From Acidimicrobiaceae bacterium (GTDB lineage: Bacteria > Actinomycetota > Acidimicrobiia > Acidimicrobiales > Ilumatobacteraceae), in the NCBI GenBank assembly GCA_947486675.1, contig CANKUF010000027.1:1-7605 (forward strand): 7,605 nucleotides of DNA, given 5' to 3'. Within the stretch, counting starts at the first letter, position 1, and each line of letters begins with the position of its first letter. Below the pieces are notes generated by a model. That model searched no databases, was not told the DNA's origin, and saw nothing but the letters and a program-made list of their open reading frames with translations. The position numbers were made by a program, and so were the translations under genes. This document shows positions 1-6,851 of the stretch, piece by piece.

Positions 1-3000
1 TGCTTGGCACGAGGAGAATCAGTCATTGCAATGTGCTCGCGAAGAGTGCCCTGCAGCCACTGCGCATCTTCTGCGTCAAGAGGCAAAACGTCAACCATCT
101 CTGGGTTTACGCGAGATACAAATTGCCCATCGATGTCGTAGACAAATGCAATTCCACCCGACATACCAGCTGCGAAGTTGCGACCTGTGGTTCCGAGCAC
201 CACTGCTCGACCACCAGTCATGTATTCACATGCATGATCGCCAACACCTTCGACCACAAGTGTTGCTCCAGAGTTGCGAACAGCAAAACGCTCACCGACA
301 ATTCCGTTAATGAAAATTTGCCCAGAAGTTGCCCCGTAACCCACTACGTTTCCGGCAATCACATTGTCTTCTGGAGCAAACGATGCTCGTTCACTTGGAC
401 GAATGCTGATACGACCACCAGACAATCCCTTACCAACATGATCGTTACTGTCGCCGAGGAGCTGCATGGTGATACCGCGAGGGATGAACGCGCCAAAACT
501 TTGACCAGCAGAACCTTCAAAGCGCAACGAGATGGTGTTGTCTGGAAGTCCAGCACCTCCCCACTTCTTCGTCAGCACGCTTCCCAACATGGTTCCAACC
601 GTTCGGTTCACATTTGAGATCGGGGATTCAAGAGAAATTGCGGTACCCGTTTCGATGGCATTCGCGCATTGTGCAATCAGTGCTGTGTCCAGTGCATCTT
701 TCAATCCGTGATCCTGTGACACGGAATGATGTCGAGTTTGGTTGTACGGGTTTTGTGGAGTTACAAGAATTGGCTCAATGTCGAGTCCTTGGGCCTTCCA
801 GTGATTTACCGCATGCTTCACATCGAGCGCCTCAACACGACCGACAGCTTCTTGCAACGTACGGAACCCAAGTTGAGCGAGGTATTCGCGAACCTCTTGT
901 GCGATGTATTCGAAGAAGTTCACAACGAACTCTGGCTTACCGTTAAATCGCTTCCGCAACTCTGGGTTCTGCGTCGCAATACCAACTGGGCACGTATCCA
1001 AGTGACAGACACGCATCATGATGCAACCGCTCACCACAAGCGGCGCCGTTGCAAAACCAAATTCTTCAGCACCTAAAAGTGCGGCAATAATGACGTCGCG
1101 TCCAGTCTTCATCTGGCCGTCGGCTTGCACGACAATGCGATCACGCAATCCGTTGAGCAACAGAGTTTGTTGAGCTTCGGCAAGACCGAGTTCCCACGGC
1201 ACGCCAGCATGCTTCAGCGATGTCAATGGCGAAGCGCCAGTTCCACCATCGTGTCCAGAAATCAACACAACATCGGCTTTTGCCTTACTCACGCCTGCAG
1301 CCACTGTTCCAATACCAACTTCTGACACCAACTTCACATGCACTCGTGCAGCAGGGTTCGAATTCTTCAAGTCGTGAATGAGCTGCTTCAAATCTTCAAT
1401 TGAATAAATGTCATGGTGAGGAGGTGGAGAAATCAGCCCAACACCTGGAGTGCTGTAACGCGTTTTTGCAATCCATGGATACACCTTGTGACCAGGGAGT
1501 TGACCGCCCTCGCCTGGCTTGGCACCTTGGGCCATCTTGATTTGAATGTCGTCAGCATTAACGAGGTATTCGCTCGTTACACCAAAACGCCCGGATGCAA
1601 CTTGCTTAATGTCCGAACGCTTTGAATCGCCGTTGTCCATCACTTCGTAGCGCTCGGGGTCTTCCCCGCCTTCACCTGTATTGCTTTTTGCGCCGATACG
1701 ATTCATGGCAATTGCGAGTGTCTCATGCACCTCAGCAGAAATTGATCCGTAGCTCATTGCTCCAGTAGAAAAGCGCTGCACGATGCTGGCAACTGATTCG
1801 ACTTCATCTATCGCTATCGGTTCTCGATCACTTGCAAACTGAAACATTCCGCGCAACGTGGTGAGCACTTTCGATTGATCATCTACTGCTGCCGTGTATT
1901 CCTTGAACAGGTCGTAGCGACCAGCGCGAGTTGCGTGCTGCAAGCGATACACGGTTTCAGGATTAAACAAGTGGTGTTCGCCCTCACGGCGCCACTGATA
2001 CTCACCACCGAGTTCAAGTTTGCGATGGATGCGAAGGTCTGGCCTACGTGGATGAGCAATGGCATGACGTGCGGCGACTTCAGCACTTACCTGCTCTAGA
2101 CCGATGCCATCGATTCGCGAAATTGTTCCCGTAAAGAATTCGTCAATGAACGAATGGCTGAGACCAATCGCTTCAAAAATTTGTGCTCCCGTGTACGAAG
2201 CAACTGTCGACACGCCCATCTTTGACATCACCTTCAAGACACCCTTGCCCGCTGCCTTGATGTAGTTGTTCACTGCCTTCTTGGGTTCCATTCCACCAAG
2301 ACCATGCATTCCTGCGCCATCGTCAGCCGCAATCAAATCCTCAATTGATTCGAATGCGAGATATGGATTAATTGCACCAGCACCAAAACCAACGAGCAGA
2401 GCCATGTGATGCACTTCTCGTGCATCGCCACTTTCAACGATGAGACCTACTTTGGTTCTCTGCTTCGTGCGAATGAGATGATGATGCACTGCGCTCGTCA
2501 TGAGCAGCGAAGGAATTGGCGCGAACACTTCATCGCTGTTGCGATCGGACAGCACAACAAGTCGCACACCAGCATCAATTGCCGAACTGATCTCGCCACA
2601 AATTTGTGTAAGCGCAGAACGCAAACCGGACTCGCCCTCGGCAACTCGGAAGAGGCCGCTCACCACCATGCTGCGCAGGTGTGCGTACTGCTCATCGTCA
2701 TTGATGTGAATGATCTTTGCCAAGTGGTCGTTGTTAATCACCGGAAACGGCAACACCAACTGTCGACAATGCTCGGCGGTTGCATCGAGCAGGTTGCCCT
2801 CGGGTCCTACTGCGGTGCCCACAGATGTCACTACTTCCTCGCGGATTGCATCAAGCGGCGGATTAGTTACTTGTGCAAACAGTTGCTGGAAATAGTCGAA
2901 CAGCAAACGTGGTCGCGTTGACAGCACGGCAAGCGGTGTATCAGTTCCCATTGAACCAATTGCCTCGAGACCACTTTTGGCCATCGGTGCAAGAATGATC

Positions 3001-4415
3001 TTCAGTTCTTCGTGCGTGTATCCGAACACTTGCTGACGTCGAAGCACACTGTCGCGACTAAACACCACATGTTCGCGATCTGGCAAGTCGGCAAGTTCCA
3101 CCAAACCAGCTTCGAGCCATTGTGCGTACGGCGCTGCTGCTGCCAGCTCGCTCTTGATTTCTTCGTCGTCCACAATGCGCTGCTGCGCAGTGTCAATGAG
3201 CAGCATGCGCCCCGGTTGCAGTCTGCCTTTTTTCACGATTTTTGCTTGATCAATATCGACAACGCCTACTTCGCTAGCCATGATCACCACATCGTCATCG
3301 GTAACCCAATATCGACTTGGGCGAAGGCCGTTTCTGTCGAGCACCGCACCAATCAACGTTCCATCAGTAAATGCAATACAAGCTGGGCCGTCCCACGGCT
3401 CCATTAACGAAGCGTGGTACCGATAGAACGCACGCTTGTGTTCATCCATCGTTGCGTGGTTTTCCCATGCTTCAGGAATCATCATCAACACTGCATGCGG
3501 CAACGAACGTCCACCCAAGTGCAACAGTTCCAACACCTCATCAAAGGACGCAGAGTCCGAACCGCCCATTGCACAAATTGGGAATGCTCGCTCTAATCCT
3601 GGAAGGAGATCACTTGACAACATGGACTCGCGTGTGCGCATCCAGTTGCGGTTTCCCTGCACCGTATTAATTTCGCCGTTATGTGCGATATAGCGATACG
3701 GGTGCGCGAGCGGCCACGATGGAAACGTATTCGTACTAAAACGGCTGTGCACGAGCGCCATCGATGATTCCATGCGCTCGTCAAGTAAGTCAGGGAAAAA
3801 CTGTGCAAGCTCTGGCGTTGTCAACATGCCCTTGTAAATAAGAGTGCGCGCAGATAGTGACGGGAAGTACGTCTGCTGTTGCTCGGATAGTTCGTGCTCA
3901 ATGCGCTTTCGTGCAATGAACAACAATCGATCAAGATCAATGCCCGATGCGCCGTTAGTTGCGCGAACAAACATCAGCGAGAAATACGGCATCACTCGGC
4001 GTGCGCTCTCACCCAAACAATCAGGGTTGACAGGAACTTCACGCCAACCGAGCACTTCTAGTGCTTCATCATGAATGATGTTCTCTATTGCAGTTACTGC
4101 AAGCGACCTGTTGCCGGCATCGGCTGGCAAGAACGCCATTCCAACGCCGTACTGCCCTTCTGCTGGTAACGGAAAACTTGCAACATCAGAAAGAAACTTG
4201 TGCGGAACTTGAATGAGCACGCCAGCACCATCACCGGTTTCAACTTCTGCACCAGTTGCTCCGCGGTGCTCCATTCGACACAACGCGCCGATCCCCATCG
4301 CCACAATGTTGTGCGATTTGCGACCTTGCACGTCAACGACGAACGACACGCCACAGGCGTCGTGTTCAAAACGTGGGTCGTATAAACCGCTTGCAGGCGG
4401 CATGGAGTTATGCAT
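1..4415 (-). CDS. gltB: Glutamate synthase (NADPH-type), large subunit, cut at its C-terminus by the window edge
   Basis: Catalytic alpha subunit of GOGAT. It hydrolyses glutamine, channels the ammonia to 2-oxoglutarate and reduces the imine to glutamate, normally with the GltD subunit feeding electrons from NADPH in the cytoplasm. The reading frame is open from the ATG at 4415 to base 1, 1471 full codons. Members are about 1480-1530 residues, so only a short tail is missing. Domains in order: class II glutaminase from Cys21 (HDACGVSF; a 20-residue propeptide would be removed to free the Cys), with HRGATGAE at 50-57, TGDGAG at 60-65 and HNGEIN at 245-250; central domain roughly 480-760; FMN/2-oxoglutarate barrel roughly 810-1180, with [10 protein letters not shown] from 914 and [10 protein letters not shown] from 1054; 3Fe-4S cysteines C1131, C1137 and C1142 (Cx5Cx4C); GXGXG beta-helix around 1270-1440, including [10 protein letters not shown] from about 1301. 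The ferredoxin-loop insertion of plant and cyanobacterial enzymes is absent after GEGGEDP, so NADPH type is inferred. gltD would be expected beyond the left edge. An AGAGGA site supports the start over Met5. Confidence 0.97.
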   Translation of the reverse strand, partial: MHNSMPPASGLYDPRFEHDACGVSFVVDVQGRKSHNIVAMGIGALCRMEHRGATGAEVETGDGAGVLIQVPHKFLSDVASFPLPAEGQYGVGMAFLPADAGNRSLAVTAIENIIHDEALEVLGWREVPVNPDCLGESARRVMPYFSLMFVRATNGASGIDLDRLLFIARKRIEHELSEQQQTYFPSLSARTLIYKGMLTTPELAQFFPDLLDERMESSMALVHSRFSTNTFPSWPLAHPYRYIAHNGEINTVQGNRNWMRTRESMLSSDLLPGLERAFPICAMGGSDSASFDEVLELLHLGGRSLPHAVLMMIPEAWENHATMDEHKRAFYRYHASLMEPWDGPACIAFTDGTLIGAVLDRNGLRPSRYWVTDDDVVIMASEVGVVDIDQAKIVKKGRLQPGRMLLIDTAQQRIVDDEEIKSELAAAAPYAQWLEAGLVELADLPDREHVVFSRDSVLRRQQVFGYTHEELKIILAPMAKSGLEAIGSMGTDTPLAVLSTRPRLLFDYFQQLFAQVTNPPLDAIREEVVTSVGTAVGPEGNLLDATAEHCRQLVLPFPVINNDHLAKIIHINDDEQYAHLRSMVVSGLFRVAEGESGLRSALTQICGEISSAIDAGVRLVVLSDRNSDEVFAPIPSLLMTSAVHHHLIRTKQRTKVGLIVESGDAREVHHMALLVGFGAGAINPYLAFESIEDLIAADDGAGMHGLGGMEPKKAVNNYIKAAGKGVLKVMSKMGVSTVASYTGAQIFEAIGLSHSFIDEFFTGTISRIDGIGLEQVSAEVAARHAIAHPRRPDLRIHRKLELGGEYQWRREGEHHLFNPETVYRLQHATRAGRYDLFKEYTAAVDDQSKVLTTLRGMFQFASDREPIAIDEVESVASIVQRFSTGAMSYGSISAEVHETLAIAMNRIGAKSNTGEGGEDPERYEVMDNGDSKRSDIKQVASGRFGVTSEYLVNADDIQIKMAQGAKPGEGGQLPGHKVYPWIAKTRYSTPGVGLISPPPHHDIYSIEDLKQLIHDLKNSNPAARVHVKLVSEVGIGTVAAGVSKAKADVVLISGHDGGTGASPLTSLKHAGVPWELGLAEAQQTLLLNGLRDRIVVQADGQMKTGRDVIIAALLGAEEFGFATAPLVVSGCIMMRVCHLDTCPVGIATQNPELRKRFNGKPEFVVNFFEYIAQEVREYLAQLGFRTLQEAVGRVEALDVKHAVNHWKAQGLDIEPILVTPQNPYNQTRHHSVSQDHGLKDALDTALIAQCANAIETGTAISLESPISNVNRTVGTMLGSVLTKKWGGAGLPDNTISLRFEGSAGQSFGAFIPRGITMQLLGDSNDHVGKGLSGGRISIRPSERASFAPEDNVIAGNVVGYGATSGQIFINGIVGERFAVRNSGATLVVEGVGDHACEYMTGGRAVVLGTTGRNFAAGMSGGIAFVYDIDGQFVSRVNPEMVDVLPLDAEDAQWLQGTLREHIAMTDSPRAK

Positions 4416-4420
4416 TGTCG

Positions 4421-4426
4421 TCCTCT
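4421..4426 (-). promoter_or_regulatory. Ribosome binding site of gltB
   Basis: On the minus strand AGAGGA sits 5 bases before the ATG at 4415. It favours this ATG over the in-frame ATG four codons later (4403), which has no such site. Confidence 0.65.
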
Positions 4427-4449
4427 ATATTCACCGAACAAATTCGGGT

Positions 4450-4466
4450 GTAAGCGAAGTGCTTAC
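4450..4466. repeat. Perfect 6-bp inverted repeat between the crotonase gene and gltB
   Basis: GTAAGC (4450-4455) and GCTTAC (4461-4466) are exact reverse complements separated by five bases (GAAGT). The element lies 43-59 bases past the crotonase stop and 35-51 bases before the gltB start. Both genes read on the minus strand, so it could be a weak terminator for the first or an operator/leader hairpin for the second. No T-run follows it on either strand, which argues against a classical intrinsic terminator. No convincing -35/-10 pair was recognised in the rest of the 93-bp gap. Confidence 0.45.
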
Positions 4467-4508
4467 CGGGACGACATTGGCCCGTATGGAAACTCTAGCG
4501 AGAAATCC

Positions 4509-5339
4509 TTAAAACAATGATGCCGATTGAAAATTCGGCGGGCGCTTTTCGAAATGCGACATCACCGCTTCAGCCTGGTTGGCATGGCCAATGAGCCTGC
4601 CAATCACTTCGCGTTCGTTTGCGAACTGCTGTGCTGCTCCATCATTTGCCTGCAAATTCAGCAGTTTTTTTGCCCCGCGAACAGCATCGGGGCTACGCCC
4701 AGCAATCTCGCGTGCGAGCACCATGGCATCGGTGTGTGGGTTGTCTGACAGATGCGTTGCGAGACCGATTTCATATCCTTCTTTGCCCGAGATGATTTTG
4801 GCGGTGAACACCAGTTCTTTAGCAATGTCTGGACGTACGAGGCGCGACAACATCAACGTGCCGGTCATGTCGGGAATGAGACCCCAGTGCACTTCACGTA
4901 CCGACAATTGCGTATCGGGATGGATGTAGCGAATGTCGGCACCGAGCGCAATCTGCATTCCTCCACCGAGTGCGTGACCATGCACGGCAGCAATGACCGG
5001 AACGGGAATTTCCTGCCATACCCAACACACTTGTTGTGCAAGGTGCGTAATGCGCCCCTCGGTCATTGCACCAGCATTCATATTTCCATCTGATTTCGGA
5101 CCTTGTGCCATGACTTGAAATGAACCAAAGTCCAGACCGGCACAAAACGATGCGCCATCGCCAGAGAGAACCACTGCCCGAATCTCTAGATTTGTTTTCA
5201 AATACTCGCCCACCGCGGCGAGCGACGTGAACATCGCATTGTCGAGCGCGTTTCGCTTGTCGGCACGATTCATGCGCACGTCTGCAATTCCATCAACGAT
5301 GTCAATGGTTACTCGATTGTCAACAACTCCTGGAATCAC
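4509..5339 (-). CDS. Crotonase/enoyl-CoA hydratase-isomerase family protein
   Basis: Cytoplasmic enzyme acting on acyl-CoA thioesters; 276 residues from a GTG start, normal for the family. The fold is shown by RADKRNALDNAM near the N-terminus, the first oxyanion-hole segment SFCAGLDF (Cys66-Asp70 region), the second one HALGGGMQIALGADIR ending after Gln129, and EVHWGLIPDMTG at 149-160. Of the two hydratase glutamates (144 and 164 in rat mitochondrial enoyl-CoA hydratase), the first is Gln129 here and the second is Glu149. Asp157 lies eight residues after Glu149, the spacing of the Glu/Asp pair of dienoyl-CoA isomerase. Isomerase-like chemistry is therefore as likely as hydration, and the substrate is unknown. 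The frame is open upstream to an ATG at 5507, but that would overlap the opposite-strand nitroreductase; the GTG has a good GGGAGA site 6 bases before it and gives a normal N-terminus. It is divergent from the nitroreductase, and gltB follows in the same direction after 93 bp. Confidence 0.93.
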   Translation of the reverse strand: MIPGVVDNRVTIDIVDGIADVRMNRADKRNALDNAMFTSLAAVGEYLKTNLEIRAVVLSGDGASFCAGLDFGSFQVMAQGPKSDGNMNAGAMTEGRITHLAQQVCWVWQEIPVPVIAAVHGHALGGGMQIALGADIRYIHPDTQLSVREVHWGLIPDMTGTLMLSRLVRPDIAKELVFTAKIISGKEGYEIGLATHLSDNPHTDAMVLAREIAGRSPDAVRGAKKLLNLQANDGAAQQFANEREVIGRLIGHANQAEAVMSHFEKRPPNFQSASLF

Positions 5340-5394
5340 AATAATTCTCCCTTCAAGCGGTACATCTCTATCGTGGCATGGCACACTTGAATCT
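5340..5394. promoter_or_regulatory. Divergent intergenic region, crotonase/nitroreductase
   Basis: These 55 bp separate two gene starts that face apart, so both promoters must lie here or inside the opposite gene's 5' end. The crotonase ribosome binding site is at its left end. I see no strong -35/-10 pair and no clear operator. A possible minus-strand pair (TTCAAG and TAGAGA, about 15 bases apart) is too weak to call. Confidence 0.35.
5346..5351 (-). promoter_or_regulatory. Ribosome binding site that fixes the GTG start of the crotonase gene
   Basis: GGGAGA on the minus strand lies 6 bases before the GTG at 5339. It decides the start against the much longer frame that begins at 5507. Confidence 0.65.
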
Positions 5395-6039
5395 ATGCAA
5401 CTCAACCTGTCAGCCGATGAAGTACTAAAAACGACCCGCAGCGTGCGTAAGCGCCTGGACTTTGACCGCCCGGTCGAACGTTCAATCGTTGAGGAATGCC
5501 TCGACATTGCACTTCAGGCCCCAACCGGTGGCAACCAACAGGGATGGCACTTCATCGTTGTAGAAGACGAAGCCACAAAAAAGGCGCTCGCAGACATTTA
5601 CCGCGCCAACTGGGCAATTTACACAAATGTCCCAGCACCGAAACTACGAGGTGACTACAGAGATGGGCAAATGGCAAACGTCCGCGACTCATCTACATAT
5701 CTTGCAGAGAATTTTGAAAAGGCACCAATGCTGATGATCCCCTGCATTTGGGGTCGACTAGAAAATGTTGACGTAGCAACTGGTGCAGGCGGCTGGGGAT
5801 CGCTGCTTCCCGCTGTGTGGAGTTTCATGCTTGCGCTTCGTGGTCGCGGAATTGGTTCAGCCTGGACCACCATTCACTTGATGATGGATGGAGAGAAGAA
5901 GGCTGCTGAACTACTCGGCATTCCATACGAAAAAGTTACGCAAGGTGGAATGTTCCCTATTGCGTACACCAAGGGCACAGAGTTTCAGCCTGCAAAACGT
6001 CAGCCGCTCGAAAAAGTGCTGCACTGGGATAAGTGGTAG
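5395..6039 (+). CDS. Nitroreductase family protein (FMN- and NAD(P)H-dependent oxidoreductase)
   Basis: Probable flavoprotein of 214 residues, typical for the family, which forms dimers binding FMN and reduces nitro compounds, quinones or related acceptors with NAD(P)H. The physiological substrate cannot be read from the sequence. Visible family features: TTRSVRKR at residues 13-20, where the Arg/Ser residues normally contact the FMN phosphate; LQAPTGGNQQGWHF at 40-53, the usual A-P-(S/T)-x-x-N-x-Q-x-W segment near the flavin; a hydrophobic helix LLPAVWSFMLAL followed by RGRGIGSAWTT at 149-159; and a C-terminal IPYEKVTQGGMFPIAYTKG segment. No signal peptide or membrane segment is seen. The frame is open upstream to an ATG at 5227, but those 56 codons are antisense to the crotonase N-terminus and look unlike the family; MQLNLSADEV is the natural start. 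No Shine-Dalgarno is visible before 5395, so translation may be leaderless. Its stop is 7 bp from the convergent regulator gene. Confidence 0.9.
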   Translation: MQLNLSADEVLKTTRSVRKRLDFDRPVERSIVEECLDIALQAPTGGNQQGWHFIVVEDEATKKALADIYRANWAIYTNVPAPKLRGDYRDGQMANVRDSSTYLAENFEKAPMLMIPCIWGRLENVDVATGAGGWGSLLPAVWSFMLALRGRGIGSAWTTIHLMMDGEKKAAELLGIPYEKVTQGGMFPIAYTKGTEFQPAKRQPLEKVLHWDKW

Positions 6040-6046
6040 TCAACAG

Positions 6047-6778
6047 TTAATCGACGAGTCGCAGCCCAGTTGGTGCGATCGATGCAGTAACTGCCGGTAA
6101 ATCCACCACGAAGTTGGTGCGATGAGCAGGAAATACGTGGTGCGACACCAGCACGGCATTGCCATGTTTGTCTTTTGTCGTTCGATCACAGCTGAGCACT
6201 GGTGAACCAAGAGGAATTTCAAGCAATTGAGCTTCAGTTGCAGTTGCGGCATCTGCTCCAATGGTTTGCGTTGCACCACCAAGTTCAATGTTTAGCAAGT
6301 TGTAAAACGAAGAGTGTTCCACATCGTGTCGCGACAAATGTTTACCAAGTTCGTACGGACACCACACAGTGACAACAGCAAAAGGGTGATCGTCTGCCAT
6401 GTTGACTCGCTTTACTCGCAGCACCTGATCGCACTCCAGAACCTTTGCAACTTTGCGTGATGCTTTTTCAAAAGCAAAATCCACAATGCGTCGAGTGGGT
6501 TGCAATCCGCTTGCCAACATTTGTTCTTCAATCGTTCCCAATCGGCCAAGACTTTGACTGATGGGGTCGGCTGCAACAAACCAACCGAAACCTTGCCGTG
6601 CGTTCACTAAACCTTCATCGCGCAACACTTCAAGTGCGCGACGAACTGTTACTCGACTGACTGCAAACTCTAGAGACAGCTCGGATTCACTTGGCAATAA
6701 GCGGCCAGCCAAAAATTGTCCTGCTTGCACTCGCTCGCGAAGCGCTGCGGCAATTTCGTGATATCGGATACTTCTCAC
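6047..6778 (-). CDS. GntR-family transcriptional regulator, HutC/UTRA subfamily
   Basis: DNA-binding regulator, probably a dimer that responds to a small metabolite. With the GTG at 6778 as start it has 243 residues. Residues 4-68 form the GntR winged helix-turn-helix: [14 protein letters not shown], then [30 protein letters not shown] and a G-x-G-x-F-V wing. After a linker (about 70-95) the remainder, to about 232, fits the UTRA ligand-binding domain, with [29 protein letters not shown] and a C-terminal [14 protein letters not shown]. The frame also has an ATG at 6820, but its extra residues ([14 protein letters not shown]) precede the usual family N-terminus and would be encoded across the presumed promoter/operator. 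Neither start has a good Shine-Dalgarno; a TATAGT box ends 4 bases before the GTG, consistent with leaderless translation. The divergent position next to the aconitase gene suggests it regulates that gene and itself. Ligand unknown. Confidence 0.9.
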   Translation of the reverse strand: MRSIRYHEIAAALRERVQAGQFLAGRLLPSESELSLEFAVSRVTVRRALEVLRDEGLVNARQGFGWFVAADPISQSLGRLGTIEEQMLASGLQPTRRIVDFAFEKASRKVAKVLECDQVLRVKRVNMADDHPFAVVTVWCPYELGKHLSRHDVEHSSFYNLLNIELGGATQTIGADAATATEAQLLEIPLGSPVLSCDRTTKDKHGNAVLVSHHVFPAHRTNFVVDLPAVTASIAPTGLRLVD

Positions 6779-6782
6779 TTGT

Positions 6783-6788
6783 ACTATA
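6783..6788 (-). promoter_or_regulatory. Possible -10 element of the gntR gene
   Basis: TATAGT on the minus strand lies just before the GTG at 6778, with four bases between. Transcription would begin at or next to the start codon, as in leaderless genes. Only a poorly spaced TTGCTT (6814-6809, 20 bases upstream) is available as -35. Confidence 0.3.
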
Positions 6789-6792
6789 CTTG

Positions 6793-6798
6793 TATACT
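6793..6798 (+). promoter_or_regulatory. Possible -10 element of the aconitase gene
   Basis: TATACT at 6793-6798 matches a sigma70-type -10 box in five of six positions and would place transcription start near 6805, giving a leader of about 47 bases. A second TATACT at 6785-6790 is an alternative. No good -35 is seen (only TACTTC near 6769-6774), so the promoter may be weak or activator dependent. Confidence 0.35.
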
Positions 6799-6799
6799 T

Positions 6800-6820
6800 A
6801 TGGGGGAAAAGCAACCCCAT
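6800..6820. repeat. Inverted repeat ATGGGG...CCCCAT in the aconitase leader
   Basis: ATGGGG (6800-6805) and CCCCAT (6815-6820) are exact reverse complements with a 9-base loop (GAAAAGCAA). The repeat lies between the likely -10 box and the ribosome binding site of the aconitase gene, so it could be a leader hairpin or a second protein-binding site. Six bp of perfect pairing can arise by chance; the position makes it worth recording. Confidence 0.4.
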
Positions 6821-6840
6821 CGATCATTCATCTTCACTAT

Positions 6841-6846
6841 GGAGGA
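6841..6846 (+). promoter_or_regulatory. Ribosome binding site of the aconitase gene
   Basis: GGAGGA ends 5 bases before the ATG at 6852. It is the strongest such site in the window and selects this ATG over an out-of-frame ATG at 6839 that overlaps the site. Confidence 0.8.
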
Positions 6847-6851
6847 CCACC

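Larger units (their letters stand above)
6777..6799. promoter_or_regulatory. Candidate GntR operator overlapping the divergent gntR/acn promoters
   Basis: The region holds two GT...AC dyads of the kind bound by GntR-family proteins: GTACTATAC (6781-6789, GTA-N3-TAC) and GTATAC (6792-6797). It also holds a larger imperfect dyad, TATAC-TT-GTATA (6785-6796). The heptamer ACTTGTA occurs at 6777-6783 and again at 6788-6794, 11 bp apart, about one helical turn, and TATACTT occurs at 6785-6791 and 6793-6799. A binding site here would block both genes. The sites are seen directly; that the neighbouring regulator binds them is inferred from position and family habit. Confidence 0.55.

Noticed and set aside
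33..617. 194-codon open frame on the plus strand
   Set aside because: It is fully antisense to the well-conserved GXGXG domain of gltB and its translation resembles no protein family.
1630..1680. Ferredoxin-dependent type of glutamate synthase
   Set aside because: The insertion typical of ferredoxin-dependent enzymes after GEGGEDP is missing, and the spacing to [11 protein letters not shown] is close to the NADPH-type enzyme.
2406..2921. 171-codon open frame on the plus strand
   Set aside because: It is a shadow of gltB on the opposite strand, with no ribosome binding site or domain.
5227..5394. Extended N-terminus of the nitroreductase from an ATG at 5227
   Set aside because: These codons are antisense to the crotonase, and the family N-terminus begins at the ATG at 5395.
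5340..5507. Extended N-terminus of the crotonase from an ATG at 5507
   Set aside because: It would overlap the start of the nitroreductase on the other strand; the extra residues are not family-like, and the GTG at 5339 has a good ribosome binding site.
6037..6050. Terminator between the nitroreductase and gntR
   Set aside because: The gap is 7 bp and no stable stem or T-run is seen around it.
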